Source of the DNA: Erodium maritimum
Taxonomy: Eukaryota > Streptophyta > Magnoliopsida > Geraniales > Geraniaceae
Assembly: GCA_963921825.1 (NCBI GenBank)
Contig: OY997595.1
Location: 15,431,228 to 15,495,227 of the forward strand
DNA length: 64,000 nt
Direction: 5' to 3'
The notes under the pieces are model-generated. The model was not told the DNA's origin and searched no databases. It saw only the letters and a program-made list of their open reading frames with translations. The translations under genes were made by a program, and so were the position numbers. This document shows, piece after piece, positions 1 to 10,630 of this stretch (positions are counted from its first letter, which is position 1; each line of letters begins with the position of its first letter).

Positions 1-310
1 CTCCCAATTCACGGAACCACACAAACCAGTTAGTCGATACCAAAATCCATCGTCGGTAGGGACGTCGCACCGACACACACGTCTTGATCGAGATATCCCA
101 TACCGGAACTGTCTGTCGGTATAGGTATCATGCCAGAACAATTCTCCCATCGCACTTAAAGCGGATCCAACACACAAACACTTCTCCTCACTATGACGAC
201 ACTCTATAGCGTACTTAGCTAGGGTGTCAGACACGGGGAACGCATCAAGGTTCTAATCTTAGACCCTCGCGTCTCCTTAGGTGTATTGAAAAGCAGAAGA
301 GTGCGGTGCC

Positions 311-353
311 TGTGGGCTATGGGCCCACCACGCTTCCGCTGCGCCACTCTCAT
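311..353 (-). repeat. tRNA-iMet 5'-half-like sequence inside gypsy copy A
   Basis: The minus strand reads almost exactly like the first 43 nt of plant initiator tRNA-Met: acceptor 5' strand, D arm with the A-box-like core TGGCGCAGCGG, and the anticodon arm with CAT. The T arm and the acceptor 3' strand are absent, so this is not a working tRNA gene. It lies about 350 nt downstream of the gag remnant. The same piece occurs at 3062-3104 and 59742-59784. Confidence 0.75.
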
Positions 354-703
354 CTCAGCGTCACTCGGCCGCCTTCTCTTGCCGTTCTGGCGACGTAATG
401 GTATTTCTACGGTCCTCCGCCGCTCGGGTACTAGTCGCTGATGAACGATCGAAGAACGCTTGATACCTCATAAATCGGTCCTCTTAACTTACTCAACACG
501 CTTGAATAAAATCAGTCAATACAAAAAGGTCATTGAGATAGATAACGGTCCGCTACTCTCCTTCCTTACTCACGACTGACACTGGTCGACACCACCGCAC
601 CCCCCAACTAGCGTGCTAAGGCGCAGGGTGAGCTTAACAGTTCTTATTTTCGTCCCAACATTTAAGCAACTAAGAAGAAAAAGAACGAGTGGGTACCCCA
701 AAA

Positions 704-2297
704 TCAAATGAAACAACACTCAAAATTTAACTGGTAAGCACGTACCCTGATCGATCTCATGCTCGGGATGGTGTCCCTCAGCTCGACGACCGGTGATGGC
801 ATAAGCTCTGCCTTGTGAAGTCCGTGGTCCCTGACTCGGTGGCGGTGGAGGAAGGGCCAGCTGTTGATCTGGCCTCTACTGCTGCCTCGGTGATGGCGCA
901 CTCGCAGTTGGTCGGGTGGGTCTTGCCTGCTGAATCTGGCGCTGTCGGAACTTGGGTGCCTTTCCAGAGTGCGACTGCTGTGGCCACTGCGCTGACACCT
1001 CTCTACCTGACGAGGGGCACTGCATAGCCATATGCCCAAACTGTCCACATCTGAAGCACCGCTGATCTTTGCTACCCAGTCTGCCCACTGGTCCAGTCTG
1101 GCTACTAGCGGGACGAGCTGCAGTGCTCGCGTCCCACGGACAATCCCTGCTCAGGTGTCCCCGTCGATGACAACGGTAACACTCTGGCCCTACCTCGGAC
1201 GCTGCCGGTCCCACTGATGCAACTGATCCCATCGACCTCGACCCGCTAAACTACTGCTGGGGTCGGAAAGATCCAACAGTCCGTTGTCGCCTCTGGTCCC
1301 GCATCTCAGACGGTCTCAGAAAACCGCTAGGTCTCGGGCGACTCTCTCTGGCTCTAGAGATCTCGCTGAGGCACTGCTCCACGGCCAGTGCTTGATCCAC
1401 CATCTCGGTGTACACCTGAGTCCGAAAGGCGGCAAGTCGATCCCGGATCGGGGCGATGAGTCCCTCCCTGAAGCGCCTGCACCGGTTTGCCTCGTTCGCC
1501 ACCATCTCTGGAGCGAACGGGGACAACGCGGTAAACCTGTACTCGTACTCTGACACGGTCCTCGTGCCTTGTCGCAGATCTAGAAACTTCCTGTGTCGAT
1601 CATCCCGTGCGGACTCTTGGAAGAACTGCTCCAGAAACACAGCTCGGAAGCGGTTGTAGTCATCACTGACCCGCTCCTCAACACGCTCCCACCAGTGGAA
1701 AGCGTCGTCCCTCAGCTAATGAGCTGCAAAGGACACTCTCAGATGCCCGTCAGTGATACCAGAGGTGTTCAGGTTCCTGGTGACCTGCTGCAACCACCTC
1801 TCGGCCCTGTCGGGGTTGGGCTCCCCGGTGAAGATAGGCGTGTCCAGCCTCAGGAAATCCCTCAACGCATGTGCCACATAACTGTCGGCCTGCGTTGCTC
1901 TCATCTGCGTCACTGAGACAACTGCAGGTGTTGTCTCCCTCTGGGCAATAGCTGCCACAAAACCCTGCATGGTACGGGTCAGCTCGTCCAGGGCAGTCGT
2001 CGTGGTTCTCCTAGCCACTAGCGAAACTCTAGTAGGATGCCCCAAGGATCCGGCATCGCTCCCCTCGGACTCCTCTGAGGTCAAGGGTCGGGCATCCTCT
2101 GCCTCTACAGGCTCAGCCTGCACTGTGACGGGTGATGCACTGGGTGGGAGTCCTGATGGTCCAGGGTCACTCTTCACGGGTCTCTCTGTGCCCGCTGCCT
2201 GGACACTATCTGCCCCTGCCGCCTCAATGACAGGTGGCTGACCTCGACCTCCAGCTGGTCGGCGACGGGTACCTCGTGGAACGTAGACACGTGCCAT
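704..2297 (-). pseudogene. gag of Ty3/gypsy copy A, broken
   Basis: Three minus-strand blocks make up one decayed gag. The N-terminal part (2297-1716) begins MARVYVPRGTRRRP and runs into the capsid start. The capsid core (about 1640-1251) has the retrotransposon gag motif region. The zinc-knuckle part (1232-876) shows two CCHC knuckles of the form CX2CX4HX4C, beginning CYRCHRRGH and CFRCGQFGH. The C-terminal tail near 780-704 resembles the tails in the other two copies. The blocks are separated by stops or frame changes. Gag would form the virus-like particle and bind element RNA, but no intact product can be made here. Confidence 0.75.
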
Positions 2298-2419
2298 GCG
2301 ATCCGTTCACTGCATGGTAACACGTACAGGTTCAGTTTCTCAACACTCTGAAAAGTGACTCACTCAAGACACTCATGTCCACACACGATCAACAAGACTT
2401 AAACAGTTCTTTTAAAACT

Positions 2420-2990
2420 TCAGTCCATATACCTCCTTAATGCTCCACTATTCTTCTTCACGAAGAGTGCTGCGTTCTCCACGACGATGTGCTCGAACAT
2501 GTAATTCCTTCTCTCGGCTCTTCGAACTAACGCTTCGGTTCGGTCAACTCTGCTGGCGTGAATATGTATAGACCATGGATGTCGGCGTCGTCCTGGCCTC
2601 ATGTCAATCCCGAACTCGATCTCGCGAATTGGCGACAATCCGATCAACTCCTCCGAAAAGACCTTTAGGGAAAACGCACACTACTCGTGGCAACTGTCGG
2701 CTCGGCGGGGTCGCCACCTCCTCCTCTGCGGACAACGCTGACAAGAGAACTTCGCTCCTACTGTCTAGTACGTATGTGATGGTTGCGTTGCCCGATCGCA
2801 CTGTCACCGGTAACCATCAATCGACTCCTCTTGTCTCGAGAACCAGTCCATCCCCAGGATATCATCGAAAGTCGTAAAGTTCAACACAAGAAGATTCCCA
2901 AGAACGGGCAGTCAACTACTCTAGTCTCACACGCACGACACACACTCGTCAAACCTTATCAACCGTAACCGAGGCGTCAAGACACAACGG
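2420..2990 (-). pseudogene. Protease end and RT start of gypsy copy B, broken
   Basis: On the minus strand a protease C-terminal motif (ILGMDW, near 2840) is followed after a frameshift by the region joining protease to RT, then by the RT N-terminus with REIEFGIDMRPG (near 2605) and VENAALFVKKNSG (near 2460). These are the expected landmarks just before the RT fingers domain. The catalytic YVDD/FDD part of RT, RNase H and integrase are all missing: the sequence stops near 2410 and a gag start follows at 2297. Several stops and frame changes show that it is dead. Confidence 0.7.
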
Positions 2991-3061
2991 TCGCCTCAAA
3001 GGCTCTACTCTTAGGCCTAACTTCTCAGCAAGGGTAAAAGAAAATGGAAGGGTGCGATGCA

Positions 3062-3104
3062 TGTGGGTTATGGGCCCACCACGCTTCCGCTGCGTCACTT
3101 TGAT
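3062..3104 (-). repeat. tRNA-iMet 5'-half-like sequence inside gypsy copy B
   Basis: Minus-strand match to the 5' 43 nt of initiator tRNA-Met with few differences. The anticodon arm GTGGGCCCATAACCCAC is perfect. It sits between the gag tail (about 3490) and the protease remnant (about 2880), where the N-terminal half of the protease, including its active site, would be expected. Confidence 0.8.
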
Positions 3105-3449
3105 CGCATCGCCCCTCGGTCACCTCCTCTGACTGGTCTGACTGCGTACTGGTATTGCTGCGGCCCTCCGCCGCTCGGGTACTCGTCGCTTAACGGTTGA
3201 TGAGCGCTTGATACCTCACAATCCGGTTCTCATAACTCTCTCATCACGCTCGACGAAAGGAAATCCAGCACGGAAAGGTCACTAAGAATAGGTGGTCTGC
3301 TACTCTACTTTCACACCCACGACTGGCACTAGTCGACACCATAGCACCCCCAACCGGCGTGCTAACGCATGGGGTGGGCTTAACGGTTCTAATTTCTGTC
3401 CCAACATATAGCAACCACGAAGGATTAAACAAACGGGGTACTCACGTAT

Positions 3450-4171
3450 CAATTAAACGATTCTCAAAATTTAAATGGTAATCACGTACCCTAAGCAATC
3501 TCATGATCGGGATCATGTCCCTCAGCTCGGGAACCGGCAACCGCGTACGCTCGGCCCTACGGTGCCTAAGGTCCTCCTCTCGGGGGTGGTGGAAGGGCCA
3601 TCTGCGGGGGAGCGCTCTGCTGATGTATCGGCGTTGGCGCACTCGCTACCTGTCATGGGACTCTCGGTGCCTGAGTCTGACGCTGGCGGAACGAAGGTGA
3701 CTGGCTGGGCTGCGTCTGCTGTGGTCGCGTCGCTGGCATCCCTCCAACCCGGTCGGGACACACAGTAGAGATGTGTCCTAGTCTGCCGCACTGGTAGCAA
3801 GTCCTCTCATCGTCACGCGGTCTCCCCTCGAACCTCATCGGACGACCCGTTGGGCGTACTGCAGGTCCACTGCTCCTCGGGCAATCTCGGGCCAGATGGC
3901 CCAACTGCCTGCACAAGGGGCACATCTTCTGTAACTGCTCCGACTTGTTGCATCCCACCAGACTAGGCCATTGGCCGGAAGGATCCTGAGGTCCTTTACC
4001 TCCTCGGTTCTCAAGTCTAGTACGGTTCCGCAACACTGCTCGGTCGCAACCGAATGTCACGGACCCTTGCAGCCTCGAGGTGCCACGTCGTAAGTACCCC
4101 CCACACGGTACACAAACACGCTCAGTTCTTAAGTTCCCATAAAGCGACACACTTAAGTTACTAGCGTTCAC
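3450..4171 (-). pseudogene. gag zinc-knuckle part of gypsy copy B
   Basis: The frame ending at 3653 contains two CCHC knuckles, CPLCRQLGHLARDC (near 3930) and CYQCGRLGHISTVC (near 3800), in a basic, proline- and glutamine-rich context typical of gag nucleocapsid. Unlike copy A, no capsid core precedes it: the upstream residues do not look like gag and the leader begins soon after, so the capsid segment is deleted. The tail at 3642-3442 is in another frame. Non-functional. Confidence 0.7.
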
Positions 4172-5049
4172 ACACGTTTCACAAAGGTCGCACTCGAATC
4201 ACACAACATGCCTAATCTTAGCGTAGTCATAACTAGTTTTACACAACCAGGGAAACCCGCACACTTGTGCGTCCCACAAAGTCAATCACACAGTTCAACA
4301 ATTGCAACCAAAAATCACATAGTCCACAGTTCACATCGCACAACAATTTCACAAAAGTCTCAACATCCACTTAATTCCACAGGTTCTCAACATTTTTCTC
4401 TTTCGAACATAACATTCCACGTCGACATCATGTCGTTACAACCCGGTTCAGGCGTCCCCGAATTACGTTGTAACCACTTGACATCCCCCTATCACGTTCG
4501 ACTACAGTAGCGCCCTTGAGTCAACCCGTGATAGTACAAACACTTCAGTTTTGCAGAAATTTGGGCATGACCCGTTTGAAAATTTCACTAACCATCCGCC
4601 TATGCGGAACATCCAATTCACATTTTGCACAAAGCATTCAGCACAACATAGCACACAACAAAACATCGTAGCTTTAACCCTCGGGTCTCGGTAATCACAC
4701 GAGTACCACCCAATCAAGTCAACACTTCACACTTAACCAATCAATCAATGGCCGACTAAGTGGGCAATTCAATAAACGATCATTCAACCAAGACAACCAA
4801 GTCAGGAAACAGCTCGAGCATCACTCGCTAGTTAACCTAGATCTCAATTGATCGGCACACAGTTCAATCAAGGCACACAGCAAAACCCACTACAAGGAGA
4901 AACACAACAATGCACTTCACTACCCGAGACTCTCGTCGTCTCGGATCTATGCGCATGACATTTCCGACTTGCGTATTCGAACACTAGAAACCTAACAACT
5001 TAACTCTACCCACCTAATTGACGTACGGTCCGAAGTTTTGAAAACCGGA
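4172..5049 (-). other. 5' leader of the gypsy element
   Basis: No gene is seen. The stretch 4400-4615 is closely similar to 63500-63720 in the third gypsy copy, which identifies it as the conserved untranslated leader between primer site and gag. A short stem-loop with arms CCGC/GCGG lies near 4600. Confidence 0.6.
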
Positions 5050-5061
5050 GCTCTGATACCA
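5050..5061 (-). other. Primer binding site, tRNA-iMet type
   Basis: The minus strand reads TGGTATCAGAGC, the canonical complement of the 3' end of initiator tRNA-Met including CCA. It lies 3 nt inside the LTR end at 5065. This fixes the element orientation as minus and shows that 5065-7732 is the 5' LTR. Confidence 0.9.
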
Positions 5062-5064
5062 AAT

Positions 5065-7732
5065 TGTCACGCCCCAAATCCGGTTTTAACCGAACTCGAG
5101 ACGTGAACTAAAATAAAATAAAAACAATAATAATAGTAAATTTGATAACATAAAATTCCGAGTAGTTCTTGATCAAAATCCGATACCACGAGTCAAACGC
5201 TCCAATTCAGACAAATAAAGACACGGTTTAGTTCATAAACAGAAAGTACGTCGCTACTAAAATATAAACCCCCGGACTCTCGATTAGCTCCCGAGCTCTG
5301 AGACGTCCTCTACACCGACTCACCATCGAAACCTGTAAAACAGTAAAAACAGAGGGGGTGAGCTTTTGCTCGGTAGAAAAAGTAGTAATGGGAATGGACT
5401 TCCGCTCCGTCACCATAATTACTAAGTCAAGAATATAAACTCACAACAGACAACCCGAATAGAAAACCAACAGGAACCCAACATTATCGACCAAAGAACC
5501 AAGCTAAGAAAACATATGAACAACAGAATATTATATTACGACGTCCACTGTGAACACCACTCAAATCCAACATGACACGAACATAAGACAAGTACACCGG
5601 GATACTCCGATCCACACTCGCAACTCAACATATCGTACCGGAACACCATCTCGGTCTAGATATCTTCCCAGAATCCAGCATCGGGGTGAAACAAATACAC
5701 TAGACCGGAATACACCCTCGGTCTAGATGTCTTCCCAGACACACAACATCGGGGTGAAACAATATACATCATACCAGAATACCCATCGGTCTATATGTCT
5801 TCCCGGAAAGGCACATCGGGGTAAAAAACAATACATCATACCGGAAACGTACTATCGGCCTAGATGTCTTCCCGGAAACGCACCTCGGGGTAAGCAAACA
5901 ATAAATCATACCGGAAACGCACTATCGGCCTAGATGTCTTCCCGGAAACGCACCTCGGGGTAAGCAAACAATGCACCATAGCGGAAACGCACATCGGCCT
6001 AGATGTCTTCACGGAAACACACATCGGGGTAAGCAAACAATACAATACCATACCACACATGTTACACCGAACTTATCATAACATCAAAATATACCGATAC
6101 ACTTACCATACCCACCACATCGGTCTATCATTCACCCGATCATATCACAAGTCAACGGTTCATATCACATTCATCACATTCATTCAACCAATCATATCAA
6201 CAAACAACCATTTGTATCACATTCATCACAACTCATATAACATGCTATGATTCTTAAAGTAACCAAAGAAAATACTATATATCAACATTTAAGAACTAAT
6301 ACCCATAACCAAACACAACCAACACACAATCCTAAGGCCTGACATGGCCACATGTGATTCTACAGCACGACAATTCCCATAATTGAAAGCGGTTATTCTA
6401 GTTAATCACATCCTAAATGCAAGCTAAGACTTTTCCGGTCGTTAACATCCTATATGCATACTATTAACGTTCATTAATTAAAAGCGGTAATTACTACTCT
6501 TCCCTACCTCAAATGTTATCCCAACGCTTAGTCACGCGACGCCTAGTACTCTCGTCTGACGAGATCGGGTCCAACATCTAAGATCACAAGCAATACGAGA
6601 ATTAATGCTAATTCAAGTGTGGTTTAAAGAGGGAAATACCCAAACTAGCCTCAATTGCTCAACTTGTCAAAACGGGCCAGGAAGGCCCATTTTTCCTAGA
6701 ATCGGGAAAACGTCCCTCGGGACTCCGAAAATTTCCCTTTTCGTGTCTATCAATCATAATTAATTTACTTGTTCCAACGCACTTGACGGAATTAAATTCC
6801 GGATTCCGGCGAACATCCGGTCACCGAAAAAATACTTTCTTTCTCCCAACAAGTTCCTAACCAGTTCTAGGTTCTCCACAACACCATTGTTAAGCTCTAA
6901 AACTTCAATATCCATCTCAAACACTCTAAAGTTTCCAGACCCATGGTGGGTTTCATCAAAACCACAAAAAAACTAATTGAACTTCATCATTAGTCTTCAC
7001 TTTCTCCATAAGTTATCTAATTAATCAATAAGAACCTTAGATACTTAGGACCCAAGCCTATTTCATGCCTTTTCTAGAAAACCCATAAACTCAAACTTCA
7101 TAAAAATGAATTTGGTTTGAAGATTTACCTTAGAAATGGAGAAAGGAAGAGGAAAATGATGTTTTGAAGAAGATTAGTGTTGGAAATCACCCAAAGGAGC
7201 TCCCTTTTCCTCCCTTTCTTCTTCTTCAACCAATGGAGCTTCAATGGAGGATTTTCTTCTCTCTCTAGCAATGAATTTCGGCCAAGGTGAGTATGATGCT
7301 GAAATTGTTGCCCCATGTGGTCTTATCCTCAAGGTGGAAATGTCAATTTCGTCCTTTAGCCCATCTCTCTCTCCTTTGTCCATATGTGGGGACCAATTGG
7401 TCTTTTCTCCCACTTTTCTTCCCCTCCAAGCTATCATGGACATGTATCCATGTGGGGTCCACTCCTACCCAAAATATCTCAGCTCATATTATATTTATTC
7501 GTTAATACTCCAAATTCGACCTAGTTTGACCCGGGTTTGACTTTTTTTTTGCAAAAGTAACCATTTGAAAGGAAACGACCCAACTAAGCTAACTGTAACG
7601 ACGACTAAGCTTTTTGGGTCCCGGAAAAGTCCCTAGTGACTCCCGGAGTCATCGATTGACTTTTCCGGCGGAAAGTCAACTTTCGCTAAATTTCACCGGT
7701 TCGACCGGGATCGACTGGGGGCGGTTCTTACA
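5065..7732 (-). repeat. 5' LTR of long-LTR gypsy element (2668 bp)
   Basis: The plus-strand ends are TGTCACGCC and TTCTTACA, so the element strand starts TGTAAG and ends TGACA. The same termini bound the solo LTR at 31243-33759. Near 5340-5390 there is a conserved block with GTGAGCTT and GCTC arms that also occurs in the other two LTRs of this type. A ~68-bp tandem array lies inside (5640-6050). The LTR has inserted into a Harbinger transposase at 7733. Confidence 0.85.
5640..6050. repeat. ~68-bp tandem repeats in the gypsy LTR
   Basis: Six imperfect units are marked by the motif CGG(C/T)CTAGATGTCTTCCCGGA, starting near 5651, 5718, 5785, 5855, 5925 and 5994 (spacing 67-70 bp). Related units occur in the solo LTR (31780-32110) and, more diverged, in internal regions near 60-160 and 58170-58290. 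Confidence 0.8.
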
Positions 7733-8370
7733 CCCTTCTTGAATGTGAGCCCCTCATAGCCGTCAGACAGTTCTTACACTCCTAGTGCATGCAGTCAAGA
7801 CTGCCAAGCAATCCTAGAAACCCTCGTGCTTCATTAACCGCCAAAATGTGGTTCATATCAGCCTGTGTTGGCTTACGACGGTTCGTCGGACCGAAGATTG
7901 TTATGACCCTGTTGCAAAATTTGAGCATACACTCCAAAGTCGTGCTTTCGCTTATCAGTCCATCTGTTGCAATTCCATAACACAATTGCCTAATGACTGC
8001 AATACATTTTTGATGAGGAGATAACGAAGGCCTACCCAGGGCATCTTTCTGTTGCTTAAAGTACACATCGTGTTCCTCCAATGCGTGGAGAATGCAGAGG
8101 AACACATCCTTTGGCATTCTGAAACGGCGATGAAAATGTACCTCCTTGTACACAGGGTTCGTACTAAAGTAGTCGATCATTAAACGTCCGTACGCAGCTT
8201 ACCGGTCTCGTGCAATATATCTTCGCTTCCGTGGTTGAACTTCAGACATCGTCTTGTCTAACAAACTCTGAACGTACTCGCTGGACATGCACTCTTCGAG
8301 TACTTCATCCAAAATGTGCTCCAATCGAAACTTGTTGGCACGGGCATTATCTATTTTGGGTTGGAAAAAA
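7733..8370 (-). pseudogene. HARBI1-like transposase, truncated (PIF/Harbinger)
   Basis: The minus-strand frame gives the N-terminal half of a DDE_Tnp_4-type transposase: LEHILDEVLEEC near 8320, the conserved block YFSTNPVYKEVHF near 8150, and the GSLDCMH motif that carries the first catalytic aspartate near 7790. An in-frame stop lies near 8205 and another near 7781. The protein is cut at the gypsy insertion, so the rest of the DDE core is missing. It aligns by eye along its length with the copy at 33840-35113. Not functional. Confidence 0.8.
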
Positions 8371-8724
8371 TGGAGAGAAATAAGTCAAATGTAGAAGAAA
8401 AGGAGATGATATATTTTCAAGTGTGTTTTGTTTGATTGAAGTCTACATATTTAATTATTTATACACATTTTAAAGATATGGCAATTTAATTTTTTTTATT
8501 TTGAAAAACCAAATTTATTTTTTCAAGAACATCTTATAGGGTTTCAGGATTTTCTAGCCGTTGGCGCTGGCGGAGAGCGCCACCGGTGAGCTCACAGCCG
8601 GTCCTCACCGCCAGCATTGACTCGCCACCTCACCGCCAGCTCCCCGTCAGCTCTCTGCCGCCGACTCGTTACCGTTAGCTCCTCACCGCCGAGTCCAACT
8701 AAACGTCAGGCCTTGGAGATGCTC
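7733..8724 (-). mobile_element. PIF/Harbinger element 1, right part
   Basis: The right end is ...GGAGATGCTC followed by the target triplet TAA (8725-8727), the expected terminus and 3-bp duplication for PIF/Harbinger. A GC-rich subterminal zone (8560-8715) resembles that of the second Harbinger element at 30980-31130. The left side is cut by the gypsy LTR at 7732, so the left terminus must lie beyond the window. Confidence 0.75.
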
Positions 8725-8744
8725 TAAGCTATTACATTAGAGAT

Positions 8745-8753
8745 GCTCTTATA
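8745..8753. repeat. Left 9-bp target duplication of the MULE
   Basis: GCTCTTATA, repeated exactly at 10497-10505 just outside the other end of the element. Confidence 0.8.
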
Positions 8754-10496
8754 GAGGAGAAATCTAATAGAAACCCCTGTTATCCTAAAAACTGTGTGAA
8801 CCAATCCTAGCCACACACCCTTTAGATCCAACATTCACCATAATGCCACATCATCACCCCAATTCAACCAAGACTCACGCCACTTTCTTACTTTCTCACA
8901 CAAGCAAGAGCATAATTGTAATAGCATGGTGCCATGTGGACAAGTGTCCATTTTTTTGTTCAACAATTCTTAATTTAATCATTCCCGCTTCGTTTCAACT
9001 CCGATTAGCTTCAAACTTGCGCCAATATTTTTCTTTTTCCAAGGGCTTTAAATCAAGATCAGTCATGAATATATTTTGAAGCACGAAAATAAAAATTTAT
9101 ATTGGGGTGATAAAAACAATGTTTAGTGTTGATAAATCTTCACTAATAATATGTTTATATCAGGGTATCAAACTAGTGCTAAAAAGTGTTTAGTGTTGAT
9201 AAAACTAGTGCTTAGTGTTCATAAATAACATGTGATGATGTGATAAAAAGCATGTTCGATTTTGGAAAATGAGCTGATAAATCCAGTGTATAGTGTTGAT
9301 AAATCCACTGTATAGTGTTGATAAAAATTACCTAGACTTAACTTTTTTTTAAATCAGCCCCGAAATAAGGGTGATAACGTAGAGTTTAGTGTTGATAAAA
9401 AAAACATGTGATGGGATGATAAAAACACATGTAATTTAATGATAAGCATAGTGTTTAGTGTTGATAAAACTAGTGCTTAGTGTTCATAAAAAACATGTGA
9501 TGATGTGATAAAAATCATGTTCGGTTTTGGAAAATAAGGTGATAAAACTAGTGTTCAGTGTTGATAAACTCAGTGTATAGTATTGATAAACCCAGTGTAT
9601 AGTGTTGATAAAAATTACGCAGACTTAAAATTTTTTTTAAATCAACCCCGAAATAAAGATGATGACCTAGAGTTTAGTGTTGATAAAAAAACATGTAATT
9701 TAATGATAAACATAGTGTTTAGTGTTGATAAAACTAGTGCTTAGTATTCATAAAAAACATGTGATGATGTGATAAAAATCATGTTCGATTTTGAAAAATG
9801 AGGTGATAAAACTAGTGTTCAATGTTGATAAACCCAGTGTATAGTGTTGATAAACTCAGTGTATAGTGTTGATAAAAATTACCCAGACTTAACTTTTTTA
9901 AAATCAGCCCCGAAATAAGGGTGATAACCTAGAGTTTAGTGTGGATAAAAAAAACATGTGATGGGATGATAAAAACACATGTAATTGAATGATAAACATA
10001 GTGCTTAGTGTTCATAAAAAAACATGTGATGATGTGATAAAAATCATGTTCGATTTTGGAAAATGAGGTGATAAATCCAGTGTATAGTGTTGATAAATCC
10101 AGTGTATAGTGTTGATAAACCCAGTGTATAGTGTTGATAAAAATTACCCAGACTTAACTTTTGTTAAAAAAAATCAACCCCGATTTTTTTTAAGTGCTTC
10201 AAAATATATTCATGACTAATCTTGATAGAAAGCCATTGAAAAAACAAAACTAATGGCGTAAGTTTGAAGCCAATCGGAGTTCAAACGAAGCGGAAAAAAT
10301 TAAATTAGTGAATTGGTAAAAAAAAAATGATAGTTTTACTAAAAAGCCCTTACCCTGTACTAAAAAGTGCTGTTTTTTTGCATTCAACAAGTCAACAAAT
10401 CAATTGCATCTCATCCATCCATTCTTAAAATGAATGGCTTGGATTGGTTCACACAATTTTTACGTTAGGGAGTGGTTTCTATTTGATTTTTCCTCG
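8754..10496. mobile_element. Mutator-like element, non-autonomous, with long inverted repeats
   Basis: The left end GAGGAGAAATCTAATAGAAACC and the inverted right end (GAGGAAAAATCAAATAGAAACC) match at 20 of 22 bases. Inversion homology continues with GTGTGAACCAATCC (8796 and 10443), is lost over a middle part, and returns at 8985-9082 versus 10190-10295. Both ends abut the same 9-mer GCTCTTATA (8745-8753, 10497-10505). Long inverted repeats plus a 9-bp duplication are the hallmark of the Mutator superfamily. There is no transposase reading frame; the interior is a tandem array. The right end has one extra base (10496) before the duplication. Confidence 0.82.
9090..10165. repeat. Four-copy ~265-bp tandem array inside the MULE
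   Basis: The marker CATGTTCG recurs at 9251, 9516, 9780 and 10045 (spacing 265, 264, 265). Each unit is built from shorter pieces containing AGTGTTGATAAA and ACATGTGATG, and ends with ACTTAAC or a close variant followed by a T-rich tract and CCCCGAAATAA. One unit carries an extra ~22-bp sub-repeat near 9560-9600. No coding potential is seen. Confidence 0.9.
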
Positions 10497-10630
10497 GCTC
10501 TTATAAATAAAACATTTTTCTTTTGTTAAAAAAATACGAAAGCAGGTATAATTTTACCAAGAATTAAAATATCAGAGCCTCTAAAAAGAGAAGGGAGAAA
10601 AGAAAGTAAATACTAGGTAAGTAAAAAGAA

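Larger units (their letters stand above)
1..7732 (-). mobile_element. Partial long-LTR Ty3/gypsy element (Tekay/Del-like), rearranged
   Basis: Read on the minus strand, the order is 5' LTR (7732-5065), primer binding site, leader, gag zinc knuckles (about 3940-3760), a tRNA-iMet-like insert (3104-3062), protease/RT start (about 2990-2420), and then unexpectedly a second gag (2297-704) with another tRNA-iMet-like insert (353-311). The 3' end lies off the left edge. The long LTR, the initiator-Met primer site and the gag-PR-RT order fit the Tekay/Del group of chromoviruses; the clade is inferred because no integrase or chromodomain is visible here. All coding parts carry stops and frameshifts. 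The pol-to-gag join near 2300-2420 means that two copies have recombined or that one inserted next to the other. Confidence 0.8.

Noticed and set aside
311-353. Functional initiator tRNA-Met gene
   Set aside because: The T arm and acceptor 3' strand are absent in this copy and in the two others.
9090-10165. CRISPR array
   Set aside because: Units are 265 bp with internal sub-repeats and no spacer structure, inside a plant transposon.
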